Positions 8,288 to 16,473 are shown, numbered from the stretch's first letter. The stretch is DNA of 64,000 nucleotides from an uncultured Jannaschia sp. (GCA_947494145.1 CANLTZ010000008.1:1-64000), one strand, 5' to 3'. Numbers and translations: made by a program. Notes: generated by a model not told the origin, from the letters alone.

Positions 8288-10045
8288 TCAGATCGACAGG
8301 CCGCGCTTGCGGCCCAGCGACCAGTTGATGCCGCCGCCTGCCGTGACGGTTCCGGAGACGGTCTGGCCGAGATGCTTTTCGAGTTGGGGTTTCCAGGGGA
8401 CGAGCTCGAACCCCATGCCGTCATCGATCATGGCGAACCGCCCCGAAGCGAGATCGAGGCGTCTCGTGTAGGTGCCCGTGACACTTTCGCCGTCATCGGA
8501 TTTGCGGAACGGCATTCCCGTCTCGTTTGCGATCTTGTTCCTGGTCGCGCTCAATTCCCGGTCGCGAAGGGTCTTTAGGAGATCGCGGTTGAAGGTGACG
8601 CGCTCGCCTTGCCGTGCGGCTAGTCCTTGGTCGACCAGATGATCGGCGCGCTGTTCGAGGGCGTCACGGACCTTTCCGCCGAACCCGCCATGGCTGAGCG
8701 GAGCACGTGTCTTCGCGAGGGCGAGCCGATCGATCCAGGTCGCGCCTTCCGCTGCGACCTGTTTGTCGAGGGTCAGATCGGCGCGACCGACCAGGGCGAG
8801 GCGCTTCGCCTCGCCGTCCTTCCCGGTCCAGCTCCGCGTCTCGACGATGCCGCCGACCGGCGTGTCGCCGGTGAGATCGAGATCGCGAAAGCGCAGGTGA
8901 TGTAGGCGTCCGTCGACGCCGTCGATGATCGCATAGGCCTCGCCGGTGAGCTCGTTGTGCAGCCCGCGATCGACCAGTTTGCCCAGGATCGGAGTGTCCG
9001 GCTGCCCCTCGATCGCGAAGTCGCCATGGGCGCGGGCATGGTCACCTCCCATCGCCCGGTGCATGGTCTTGATGATGTCGCCGCGGATCGCGAGGTCGCG
9101 CAGCGTCTCCTCCATGCCGGGTTTTAACTGCCAGACAGCGGGTGCGAGCTTTTCGGCGAGGCCGAAGCGTTCGAGGGTCTGCGCCCGTCCGATCATGCGG
9201 CGGTGCAGCTCTTTGTTGTCGATGTCCGGCGCGCCGGGACGCAAATCGGCGAGGCCGAGACTGTCTTCGGAATAGTCGCGCAGCGCCCGGTCAAGCCCCG
9301 TCCATCGCTCCGCGCCAATCTCTGCATCAAGGCTGGCGGCGATCTCCTTCTCGCTGCGCGGCCCGAGTTCGAGATCGACAAGCTCCTCGGCCCGCCCCCG
9401 CAAACCACTGGAGATGTAATCGCGCGAGATGACGAGGTCTTTCCCGTCATCGGCCTTGCCGCGCATGAGAACATGGACATGCGGATTGTCGGTATTCCAA
9501 TGATCGACCGCGACCCAGCTCAACTCCGTCCTGAGATCCTTCTCGGCCTGGACCATGAGATCACGTGTGAAAGCGCGTAGGTCCTCCATCTGTCCAGCGT
9601 CTTCCGGGGATATGATGAAGCGGAAATGATGGCGATCGTCCTCGCACTGCTCGGTAAAGGCCCGGTCGTAGACTTGCTCCTGCTCCTTGTCGAACATGGC
9701 CGCATCACGGCCGTCCTTGGTGACACCCTCACGCTTGAGATAGTCGAGATGCTTGGCGAGCGGTGCGGACCGAAACCTCTGTCCCCGATGTCGCACGATG
9801 CGCGCCTTGATAACGACGCGGCGGCGTGCGTTCGAGAGGCCATGGGCCGTTCGCACGAACTTGCCGCGCCCGAACGAAGATCGACGGTGGCTGCTGCCCG
9901 GTCCTGGGAACTTTCGACCCGTGAAGCCTGCCTTCCGCGCGGCTTGCATAACTTCGCCGACGAAGCTCTGGGGCTTGCGGCTGTGCGTGCCTCGGTCCCT
10001 GATCTGCCCAGGCCGAACACGGATGTCATCGTCACGCCCTTTCAT
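8288..10045 (-). CDS. Relaxase, VirD2-like with DUF3363 region
   Basis: The nicking enzyme that starts DNA transfer, 585 residues from the ATG at 10045 (MKGRDDDIRVRPG). The relaxase domain has the metal-binding histidine motif 'NPHVHVLMRG' at about 187-196, preceded by 'RHHFRFIISPED' at 138-149. The long C-terminal half (about 250-585) fits the DUF3363 region typical of ICE relaxases in Rhizobiales, Sphingomonadales and Rhodobacterales. traG follows after 13 bp. A longer frame upstream of 10045 exists but lacks family similarity. The likely origin of transfer is in the gene-free DNA just upstream (10.05-10.6 kb). Confidence 0.9.
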   Translation of the reverse strand: MKGRDDDIRVRPGQIRDRGTHSRKPQSFVGEVMQAARKAGFTGRKFPGPGSSHRRSSFGRGKFVRTAHGLSNARRRVVIKARIVRHRGQRFRSAPLAKHLDYLKREGVTKDGRDAAMFDKEQEQVYDRAFTEQCEDDRHHFRFIISPEDAGQMEDLRAFTRDLMVQAEKDLRTELSWVAVDHWNTDNPHVHVLMRGKADDGKDLVISRDYISSGLRGRAEELVDLELGPRSEKEIAASLDAEIGAERWTGLDRALRDYSEDSLGLADLRPGAPDIDNKELHRRMIGRAQTLERFGLAEKLAPAVWQLKPGMEETLRDLAIRGDIIKTMHRAMGGDHARAHGDFAIEGQPDTPILGKLVDRGLHNELTGEAYAIIDGVDGRLHHLRFRDLDLTGDTPVGGIVETRSWTGKDGEAKRLALVGRADLTLDKQVAAEGATWIDRLALAKTRAPLSHGGFGGKVRDALEQRADHLVDQGLAARQGERVTFNRDLLKTLRDRELSATRNKIANETGMPFRKSDDGESVTGTYTRRLDLASGRFAMIDDGMGFELVPWKPQLEKHLGQTVSGTVTAGGGINWSLGRKRGLSI

Positions 10046-10089
10046 GCCGAGAACCCCGGGGAAACAAGCGCGGCACGGCAAAATGCGTT

Positions 10090-10150
10090 TTTTAACAGTG
10101 CATTAGATAAGGATGCGGCACTGCGTGATTTTGCGCAGCACTGAAAAACC
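10090..10150. other. Candidate origin of transfer region (inverted repeats)
   Basis: Just upstream of the relaxase start. CAGTGC at 10096-10101 is mirrored by GCACTG at 10118-10123 and again at 10138-10143. An overlapping short hairpin has arms CTGCG (10121-10125) and CGCAG (10134-10138). Relaxase nic sites usually sit next to such repeats and upstream of the relaxase gene, so this is the best oriT candidate in view. No nic consensus is proven. Confidence 0.35.
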
Positions 10151-10606
10151 CCAACAACAACAACGCCGTAGCAGCGATCTGCGCGCGGCCTTTTATCTCG
10201 CCCTCCTAATCGGGTGTTCAACGCATTGGGGTTCAAGCATTTTTCCAACTGACGCTTTTCTGCGCCATGGCTCGATATGCCCCGCAATCCTGCGATGTGG
10301 TTTCCATGATACGCGCCTTGCGGTTTTCCGCAAAGTAAGACGATCCCTGCGCTCCTACGGACTCGGCGACCGCGGTCATGCGGTGCCGGTCCACGCTTTC
10401 GAACTGATCGCGGACCGGGCCGTCCAGGCGCTACATGCGCGCTCGACCGAGCGGGGCCGGCGCAGGCGAGATAGCGGACAAACCCGGTCCCGGCACTGCA
10501 GTTTGCAGCACCCTCCGCGCGCGCGGATCCCGAGAACCTGATGTCGGATCGATGGGGCAAGTGTGATGGTCTCTCTGTCGTTTCCGTGCTTTCGGGCGGA
10601 TGCTCG
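10144..10606. other. Gene-free stretch between relaxase leader and IS110 transposase
   Basis: About 460 bp with no believable coding frame. It must contain the right end of the IS110 element and the remaining relaxase upstream region. I could not place the IS boundary, because IS110 elements have no terminal inverted repeats or reliable target duplications. Confidence 0.4.
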
Positions 10607-11686
10607 TCAGGCTGTTCCAGGCGCTGACAGACGCATCTTCTCGGTCACTCTCGCACCGAGCCCTGGTTTGTAGTCGGCAGCATCGCGCCACATCCTCAGC
10701 AGGATGACGGCGTATTTTCGGGCAACGGCCGTGATGGCGTTGAGCATGCTGGTGCGTTTGGCGAGCCGCAGCCCCCAGGCCTTGATCGCGGTCCATTTGC
10801 GGGTTCTGAGCAGCAGGCCCGCCGCGGCTTCGCAGAGCGCGGTGCGCACCTCCCGGTCGCCGTGTTTTGAGATGCTGCCGCTCCGGTCGATGCTGCCGGA
10901 CTGCCAGCGCCGGGGCGTCAGGCCGAGATAGGCGGCGACGTCCCGCGTGCGTCGGAACCGGTGCGGATCGTCGATCGCGGCGCGAAACGACAGCGCGGCG
11001 ATCGGGCCGACACCGGGAACCAGCATGAAGCGCCGACAGATCGGGTCTGTGCGAACAATGCCGAGCACGAGGCGGTGCAGCTCGGCGTAGCCCTCGAGCA
11101 GTCGGTGGCGCACGATCAACAAGGTCTCGATGAACGCGGTCATGTCGGCGGGAACATCGTCGATCAGGTCCCGCACCCGGGCGTCGAACTTGCCCCGCGA
11201 GACCTGCCCCACGAGCAGACCGAAGGGGCGCAGCGTGCCGCGGATATGGTTTTCCATGTCGATGAGCTTGCGTTTCAGGAGCCGCCGGTTACCCAGCAGC
11301 ATGCGCATGCGACGGCTGTCGTCGCTCTTCGTATGCACCGCCCGGAACCAGCCGGTGCGCATGACCTGCGCGAGGGCACGCGCGTCGTTGCGATCGGTCT
11401 TGTTGCGTTGTGCCTGCATCGTGGCATGCGCATGCCGGGCTTCGATGATGATCGCCGGATGACCGGCCGCCGACAGCTCGGACTGCAACCAAAGGCTCAG
11501 CGACGACGCCTCCAGGCCGATACGTTTCAGCTGGCCAGGTGCGCTCTTGAGCGCGCTATGCACGGCCTCAGGATCGGTCGGAACGCGGGATTCCGACAGG
11601 CATGCGCCACGCTCGTCGACGATGCAGATATGCGTTTCTTCCAGGGACACATCCAGCCCGGCATAAGTGGTGATCTTGCGTTTCAT
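10607..11686 (-). CDS. IS110-family transposase
   Basis: Transposase of 359 residues from the ATG at 11686 (MKRKITTYAGLDV), with an upstream AGGAG. The N-terminal RuvC-like DEDD domain shows D12 ('YAGLDVS'), E59 ('IGLEAS') and D98/D101 ('TDRNDAR'). The C-terminal transposase domain (about 218-300) includes 'LVPGVGPIAAL' and the conserved 'SGSISKHGD' at about 269-277. The gene looks intact, so the element could be active. IS110 enzymes recombine target and donor using an RNA encoded by the element's own non-coding end. Confidence 0.93.
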   Translation of the reverse strand: MKRKITTYAGLDVSLEETHICIVDERGACLSESRVPTDPEAVHSALKSAPGQLKRIGLEASSLSLWLQSELSAAGHPAIIIEARHAHATMQAQRNKTDRNDARALAQVMRTGWFRAVHTKSDDSRRMRMLLGNRRLLKRKLIDMENHIRGTLRPFGLLVGQVSRGKFDARVRDLIDDVPADMTAFIETLLIVRHRLLEGYAELHRLVLGIVRTDPICRRFMLVPGVGPIAALSFRAAIDDPHRFRRTRDVAAYLGLTPRRWQSGSIDRSGSISKHGDREVRTALCEAAAGLLLRTRKWTAIKAWGLRLAKRTSMLNAITAVARKYAVILLRMWRDAADYKPGLGARVTEKMRLSAPGTA

Positions 11687-11689
11687 CGG

Positions 11690-11880
11690 TTCAGACTCCT
11701 TTCGCTTCGATGTTGGCTCGAAGCCCATTGCGTCTGAATCAGCGCCCTGAAGCCACTCTCGATTCGGGTGGAATGGGGCGCTGGCCCGATTACGAGGCCC
11801 TCCCGTCGTTGAGTTCAGCTGCAATCCTCCGTCTGCCGCATTCCATGCGATGCAGCACGACAGAACGGGGCGGAGCCAGA
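11690..11880 (-). ncRNA. Candidate IS110 bridge RNA region
   Basis: Non-coding leader immediately upstream of the IS110 transposase. It contains a perfect 8-bp stem, CAGCGCCC (11740-11747) with GGGCGCTG (11776-11783). Inside that stem a second short stem (CCAC 11753-11756 with GTGG 11768-11771) closes a loop. A stem with an internal loop and a terminal loop, located in the element end on the transposase 5' side, is the layout known for IS110 bridge RNAs. The RNA ends and guide loops cannot be fixed from one copy. Confidence 0.5.
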
Positions 11881-11889
11881 TCGCTATGA

Positions 11890-12639
11890 TCATCGGTCTG
11901 ACTCCCCGGTTCTGGAGACGAAAAGCGGGTTCGGTTGGTGGTCCTGTGAACCGGGCTGGGTCTGCTCTTCTGCGATCTGAACATCGACTAGTGTGCGGTC
12001 CTGGGCGGCTCTGCGTTGCGTTTCCCGCGAAGCTGAGATGCGCGCAAAGAGCGGGGCAGCTTGCCATCGGTCCGCAGAAACGGTGCGGATCGGCTGCAAC
12101 GGCACTGCATCCGAGAACCCGAGTTCTCTCGACAGCGCGGCGACGTAGCGGCGCGTCTCGCGTGGCAAAGTGCGCCCCGTGCGAAGATGTTCGGCATACC
12201 GTCCGGGACCGGCATTGTAGGCAGCCAAGAACCCTGGCGCGCCGAACTGGTCGTACATCTGCCGCAGATAAGCGGCACCCGCGAGGATGTTCTCGCGACG
12301 GTCGAACGGGTCCGAGCCGAAACCATGGGCTGCGCGAAGCTCGGCCCAGGTGCCGGGCATGATCTGCATGAGACCCATAGCCCCGGCGCTGCTGACGGCG
12401 CGCGCATTGCCCGCACTTTCGGCTCGCATGACGGCGCGTATCCAGCGCTCGGGGATCCGGAAGCGTTGCGCCGCTTCCGCTACGAAAGCGTCGATATCGG
12501 AGGTGGGCGCGGCGGTCTCTGGTGAGCGCGAAGCTGCGTCCTGTGCGCCAGCGGCGGGTGGATTGGCGCAGCCGGAAAGCGCGATCAGGATCGCGGATGC
12601 GGCGACGAGACGACGGCCGGAAGGAGGGAGGAAAGCCAT
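11890..12639 (-). CDS. Lytic transglycosylase lipoprotein (VirB1-like)
   Basis: Peptidoglycan-cleaving enzyme, 249 residues, that opens the cell wall for the conjugation channel. A lipoprotein signal ends in L-S-G-C with the lipidated cysteine at C24. The SLT domain spans about 46-190, with catalytic E74 in 'VMRAESAGNARAVSSAGAM' and 'GLMQIMPGTW', then 'AAYNAGPGRY'. I start at the ATG 12639, which gives the lipoprotein signal; longer frames run into the upstream gene. It begins 4 bp after the S26 peptidase stop and precedes the IS110 insertion. Confidence 0.9.
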   Translation of the reverse strand: MAFLPPSGRRLVAASAILIALSGCANPPAAGAQDAASRSPETAAPTSDIDAFVAEAAQRFRIPERWIRAVMRAESAGNARAVSSAGAMGLMQIMPGTWAELRAAHGFGSDPFDRRENILAGAAYLRQMYDQFGAPGFLAAYNAGPGRYAEHLRTGRTLPRETRRYVAALSRELGFSDAVPLQPIRTVSADRWQAAPLFARISASRETQRRAAQDRTLVDVQIAEEQTQPGSQDHQPNPLFVSRTGESDR

Positions 12640-12643
12640 CCGG

Positions 12644-13156
12644 TCAGCCCTCCCGTGTCCAGATCGGTACGGCGCGACCGAGGATCGTGTCGCGCGGCAG
12701 CGGCCCGAAATACCGACCGTCGAGGCTCGCCTCGGTGTCGGGATTGAGGAAGAAGATCTGATCGTCCGCGAGCAAGTGACAGCCCTGCCAGACCGGCAAC
12801 GGTCGGTCGAAACGGTCCCGCTTTTTTGCGGTTGCAACGGGCTTGCCATCGATGCTGATCGTCACGCCGATGCGGCAGACCTGTTGTCCCGGAAGCGCGG
12901 CGACATGCTTGATGAGCGGGACATCTGCGCCGATGTAACCGCGCTCCAGAAGCCAGTCACCGAGCGGTGATGGCGGTTGGAGAACGACCAGATCACCGAC
13001 CGTCGGTGCGTCAAGCGGTTGCACGATGTAGAAGCCGATGGGCACGCTGGCTGAGGCGTTCCAGACGAGGATCGGGTTGGCGCGAATGATCGCGGAGAGT
13101 GCGATCAGCGCGATACCGGCGCTGCCGATGAGGATTGATGGGCGCGCGCGGGTCAT
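12644..13156 (-). CDS. traF: TraF-type S26 signal peptidase
   Basis: Membrane-anchored serine peptidase of the TraF/S26 family, 170 residues. A membrane helix covers about residues 7-27. The catalytic serine is S37 in 'NASASVPIGFY' and the catalytic lysine is K83 in 'LIKHVAALPGQ'. In RP4 the TraF enzyme trims and cyclises the TrbC pilin; the trbC gene here is the probable substrate. The ATG overlaps the DUF2840 gene stop by 4 bp, and the lytic transglycosylase follows 4 bp later, so these are one transcription unit. Confidence 0.9.
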   Translation of the reverse strand: MTRARPSILIGSAGIALIALSAIIRANPILVWNASASVPIGFYIVQPLDAPTVGDLVVLQPPSPLGDWLLERGYIGADVPLIKHVAALPGQQVCRIGVTISIDGKPVATAKKRDRFDRPLPVWQGCHLLADDQIFFLNPDTEASLDGRYFGPLPRDTILGRAVPIWTREG

Positions 13157-13617
13157 GCCGCCAAAGCCCGACGTTTGAGCCAGGCGTCATGCCGAAACGG
13201 CGTGTAGCGGCGCGGCTCGAGATTACAGCTGAGGCGGTTATGGACGTGCCGCCAATGGTCCGGGCAGACGTCTTCTGGTGCGATGCTTTCCGCTTCGATC
13301 TGGTCGACGGCGAGCAAAACGGCTTCGACTTTCGGCCAGCCCGTGAGACGCAGAAGACTGACAGCGCCGGGTGTCACAAGAGGAACGGTCGAATAGCGTT
13401 CGCCAGGGCCAGCGGCCTGCAGAATATCGATCCGGCTTTCGACGGTGCCGTAGTCGTTGGCCGCCCAGCGAACGAAGGCGAAGATGCTGCCGGGATCAAG
13501 ACCGACGACGCGCACTGATCGGCTCTTGATCGTCTCTTGAACGATCAGACCGAAACGCAACCAGCGTTCGATGCGCCCTTCGATCCACGTCAGTTCGACA
13601 AGTGTACGGGCGCTCAT
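13153..13617 (-). CDS. DUF2840 family protein
   Basis: Conserved ICE protein of unknown function, 154 residues, with no signal peptide or membrane segment. The family look is clear from the 'GSIFAFVRWAANDYGTVESRIDI' region (about 43-65) and the tail 'YTPFRHDAWLKRR'. It overlaps the HTH gene upstream by 4 bp and traF downstream by 4 bp. Its constant place next to traF suggests a role in transfer or pilus processing, but nothing in the sequence shows a catalytic site. Confidence 0.8.
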   Translation of the reverse strand: MSARTLVELTWIEGRIERWLRFGLIVQETIKSRSVRVVGLDPGSIFAFVRWAANDYGTVESRIDILQAAGPGERYSTVPLVTPGAVSLLRLTGWPKVEAVLLAVDQIEAESIAPEDVCPDHWRHVHNRLSCNLEPRRYTPFRHDAWLKRRALAA

Positions 13618-13898
13618 GAGCGCTTCTCGCCGCTATAGGCTGGCGAAATGGCGGCATGACGCTTGGCCGGAAGAACGGTGTCGCCCGTATTGTCGGATGT
13701 AGACGCGCGGTCTCCCCGACTGACCCAGGCCTGCAGATCGTCGACCGCGTAGACGACTCGGCCGCCGATCTTGGAGTAACGCGGGCCTGTTCCGTAGGTG
13801 CGGTGTTTCTCCAGCGTGCGGCCTGACAGGCCGAGAAAACGGGCGGCTTCTGGGGTTCTGAGATAACGCGGCGGCAGGCCGGCATTGGGATCGGGCAT
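13614..13898 (-). CDS. AlpA/MerR-like helix-turn-helix protein
   Basis: DNA-binding protein of 94 residues. The winged-helix HTH_17 domain lies at about 11-62, with 'YLRTPEAARFLGLSGRTLEKHRTYGTGPRYSKIGGRVVY', as in excisionases and AlpA regulators. It has a clear AGGAG site upstream of the ATG. In related ICEs such a gene is followed by a replication initiator and ParA. Here the DUF2840 gene follows at once with a 4-bp overlap. It could control excision or the tra operon. Confidence 0.8.
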   Translation of the reverse strand: MPDPNAGLPPRYLRTPEAARFLGLSGRTLEKHRTYGTGPRYSKIGGRVVYAVDDLQAWVSRGDRASTSDNTGDTVLPAKRHAAISPAYSGEKRS

Positions 13899-14061
13899 TG
13901 GGGGCTCCTTTGGTCATCGCGGGTTCCTCGCGGGATGCGAGGGACGGCTGATGGCCAGAGAAGCGGAGAAGAGCGCCCAGGAGGGATGACGAAGATTCCA
14001 AGCGAAAATCGTCACCCCCTGGGAACGGCGCAGGAATAGCCATCGAAATGCTGCGGTGATG

Positions 14062-14794
14062 TCAGTGAGTGCGTCGCCGGCTCGCCGTGCGACCGCGCAG
14101 GAGTTGCCGATAACCGGTTCTCGTAAGGCGTCGGCCGTAACTGGCAAGTCGCAGCGTCTGCGCCTTCAGGGCGCTCGTTTTCCAGGGCTCTTCGGCGACG
14201 CGCTCTGCACCGAAATAGGCGATTGCGATGTCTCGCAGCACAGCGCCGGTTTGACGCGCGTCGTCGGTGCGCAGCGCGTTTGCAATCCGAAGGCGCCGCT
14301 GAGCGGTGAACCATCGTCGCGGTCGCTTGCCTGTCAGCCGATCGTGGAGACGCTGCGCCGCCTGCAGACGGATCGGCCAATCCTGATCGATCGGGATCAG
14401 GATGCCGAGCGCAGGATCCGCGTCATCCTGCGCAACTTGGAGTGCGACTGTGTCGCCAACGAGCTGGAGCCAGCCTTCCCCTGTGGCGCGCGCGGCGAGC
14501 GCTGAGGCGCGTAGGCGCAGCGTTTGGTCCGTCACCGCTTCAGCGGGCGGTTCGGCGATCACATGGGCGATGGCGGGTGCTGCGGCGGGCGTCCAGAAGA
14601 CCTCCGCCTCGGTCGCATCAAGGTCGGGATCGACCGGGAAATCGTAACCCCCATGTCATCGCATCGCACTCGGACAGGGTCCGAAATGCGGCGCGGTAGC
14701 GCGCGTTGCGCCGCAAGCATTCCCAGGCGAGGCCCGCTGCGTCGAGGTCCTTGATGTAATCGTAGTCGGCTTCGTTGCGCCAGTTGCGAGACAT
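14062..14794 (-). pseudogene. DUF6499-DUF2285 ICE regulator, frameshifted
   Basis: The N-terminal half (14794 downward, starting MSRNWRNEADYDYIKDLD) and the C-terminal DUF2285 half (ending at 14062, with 'LRDIAIAYFGAERVAEEPWKTSALK') are parts of one known protein type but lie in different frames. The switch is one extra base near 14634-14640, in a run of C and G: removing one base joins '...TWGLRFP' to 'VDPDLDATEAEVFWTP' without a break. The total of 733 nt fits 244 codons plus one base. These proteins are HTH-like regulators found near the tra operon. It is either a real inactivating indel or a sequence error. Confidence 0.75.
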
Positions 14795-14940
14795 GACTGC
14801 ACCTCCAACGAATGTCCGGCGCATCACGGCTGCCGGGACCGATAAGTATCTGCAACTATTCCGGGAATTCGTAGTGGGCTCAGGGGCATAGAGCGATGCG
14901 CGTTCGGCATCGCGTCCTTTGCAGGCTTCCGGTGTCGCCT

Positions 14941-15204
14941 TTACCGAGCGAGAAGATCTCGATAGCCGTTGTCCGCCATCCAGCGCGCCCGTTCGAGGTG
15001 CTCCGAATGCAGCCGCCGGGCGCGTTCGGGCTCATGGTCGGCGTCTATGCCGAACAGAATTTTCACGATCTCGGAAAGCGTTGCGCCTTCCGCCTCTGCG
15101 TCGAGCAGGCGCGCGTAGAGCGTCAGATGCTGGCGATCATACTCGGTGATGGTGTCGGTCCCGGGGGGCGTATCGGCGGCTTCGTGTTGCGGCTCTTCTG
15201 TCAA
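14941..15204 (-). CDS. Small DUF2285-like DNA-binding domain protein
   Basis: Protein of 87 residues, conserved beside the DUF6499/DUF2285 gene in related ICEs. Its layout repeats that of the larger protein's C-terminus: a helix, then 'LSEIVKILFGIDAD' and the ending 'MADNGYRDLL', compared with 'LRDIAIAYFGAERV' and 'RTGYRQLL' in the neighbour. It is probably a small regulator made of the DUF2285-type fold alone. It is transcribed away from the XRE gene, with a palindromic promoter region between them. Confidence 0.6.
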   Translation of the reverse strand: MTEEPQHEAADTPPGTDTITEYDRQHLTLYARLLDAEAEGATLSEIVKILFGIDADHEPERARRLHSEHLERARWMADNGYRDLLAR

Positions 15205-15321
15205 TTTGCTTCCCCCTTCCGCTTCGTGACCCCGCGACAGTTAATGCCGCATTCGGTGCGATCGGCGCAACTGTCGTGTTGGCTTTCGGCCTGGATAGGA
15301 CACACGGTGTAGGTCACACGA

Positions 15322-15333
15322 GTATTATAATAC
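15322..15333. promoter_or_regulatory. Palindromic divergent promoter/operator (GTATTATAATAC)
   Basis: A perfect 12-bp palindrome between the DUF2285-like gene and the XRE gene. It contains TATAAT at 15326-15331, and because the site is symmetric the same -10-like hexamer reads on the minus strand. It is a good candidate for overlapping divergent promoters controlled by the XRE protein. A related half-site (AAAATAC) follows at about 15342-15348. No clear -35 is seen on either side. Confidence 0.5.
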
Positions 15334-15370
15334 GTCGCACTAAAATACGCGATAGCCCTTTGTCTGCGGA

Positions 15371-15595
15371 ATGGATATTCGGCAGGTCTTCGGGGACAAT
15401 CTCAAGCACTACAGAACCTTAGCAGGTATGAGCCAGGCAGCACTGGCTGTGAAGATGGGGGTGGATCGCGCCCATGTCAGCTCGATGGAGCGTGGTCAGC
15501 AGAACGTCACCATCATCACGCTGTGGCATGCCGCGCTGGCGTTGGACGTGGAACCCGATCTCTTGTTGAAAGAACACAGGCCAGCCAGGACCTAG
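15371..15595 (+). CDS. XRE-family helix-turn-helix regulator
   Basis: Small Cro/CI-like repressor of 74 residues. The HTH spans about 7-62, with 'LAGMSQAALAVKMGVDRAHVSSMERGQQNVTI'. It is transcribed away from the DUF2285-like gene, with a palindromic AT-rich site in its own leader, so autoregulation is likely. Proteins of this size in ICEs usually act as the switch that keeps transfer genes off. The downstream SDR-like gene (140 bp later) has a different base composition and need not be in the same unit. Confidence 0.85.
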   Translation: MDIRQVFGDNLKHYRTLAGMSQAALAVKMGVDRAHVSSMERGQQNVTIITLWHAALALDVEPDLLLKEHRPART

Positions 15596-15738
15596 TTTTT
15601 CGACTGCATAACTCGCGTATGTCGGGAACGCGGGACTGAGCGGACGTTCACTAACGGCGAGCGACCGTCCACTTTGACACGCAGGAATGTATAAGTTCTG
15701 GTGATTTCAAGGATAAACACGTCGGAAAGATACTGGAT

Positions 15739-16473
15739 TTGAAGCACTGCATTATCATTGGCGCGGGAACGGGCGTAAGCGAAGCAATCGCACGAAAGTT
15801 CGGGGGAAACGGGTTCAGCATTGGTCTGGTTGCACGCAACCCTGAAAAGCTCACGCGTCTTTCCGAGGACCTCAGTCAAGCAGGCATTTCCGTATCATGG
15901 GAGGTCGCAGATGCTGGCAACGCAAAGGAGTTGGAACGTGCATTGGCCAATCTGGTTTCCGCGCAGGGCCTATGCGACGTTCTGGTTTACAATGCAGCAG
16001 TTTTGCGTCCCGAAAATCCTTTGGAATTGGAAACTGACGACATATCCGCTGAGTTGGAAGTCAATGTTCTTGGCGCTCATCGTGCTGTGAGACAACTCTG
16101 CCCTGCGATGATCGCGCGAGGCTCGGGCGCGATACTGTTTACGGGTGGTGGGTTATCGCTTGAGCCTTTTCCTGAGTGGACATCTTTGGCGCTCGGTAAA
16201 GCTGCGCTCAGAAGCCTGGCGATCTCGCTATACAAAGAGCTCGCGCCGAAAGGCGTTCATGTTTCGGTCTTGGCGATTTGTGGGATTGTTGCGCCCAAAG
16301 GGCCATTCGATCCCTCGAAGATCGCAGAAGAATACTGGCGCGTCGCCACACGCCCGCACGGCGTTGAAGATAGAGAGGTCATCTATCAACCGTCGGGGAC
16401 CGATCCTTTCTACAATGATCCGCGACGGAAGTACTGGGATGTTTCCGTATTGCCGCCGCACGCCGTAAATTAA
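15739..16473 (+). CDS. SDR-like protein lacking the catalytic tyrosine
   Basis: Short-chain dehydrogenase/reductase fold, 244 residues, starting at a TTG. The N-terminal cofactor motif 'IIIGAGTGVSEAIARKF' (about 5-21) and the 'NAAVL' motif near residue 90 are present. At the active site the usual Y-x-x-x-K reads L-A-L-G-K (in 'WTSLALGKAAL'), so the catalytic tyrosine is missing, and the usual serine region reads 'FTGGGLS'. The substrate is unknown. GC is visibly lower than that of the flanking ICE genes, suggesting separate acquisition. It may be a binding or regulatory protein rather than an oxidoreductase. Confidence 0.75.
   Translation: MKHCIIIGAGTGVSEAIARKFGGNGFSIGLVARNPEKLTRLSEDLSQAGISVSWEVADAGNAKELERALANLVSAQGLCDVLVYNAAVLRPENPLELETDDISAELEVNVLGAHRAVRQLCPAMIARGSGAILFTGGGLSLEPFPEWTSLALGKAALRSLAISLYKELAPKGVHVSVLAICGIVAPKGPFDPSKIAEEYWRVATRPHGVEDREVIYQPSGTDPFYNDPRRKYWDVSVLPPHAVN

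Larger units (their letters stand above)
10560..11885 (-). mobile_element. IS110-family insertion sequence (boundaries approximate)
   Basis: Insertion between the relaxase and lytic transglycosylase genes, which are neighbours in related elements. It contains one transposase gene (10607-11686) and an approximately 200-bp non-coding leader on the transposase 5' side (11687-11885) with strong pairing potential. The leader position suits the bridge RNA of IS110-type elements. Both ends are estimates. The flanking lytic transglycosylase appears to keep its natural C-terminus, so no conjugation gene seems broken. Confidence 0.7.

Noticed and set aside
10042-10560. Minus-strand frame of 172 codons between relaxase and IS110
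   Set aside because: Overlaps the relaxase start and the candidate oriT repeats, low-complexity content, no ribosome site.
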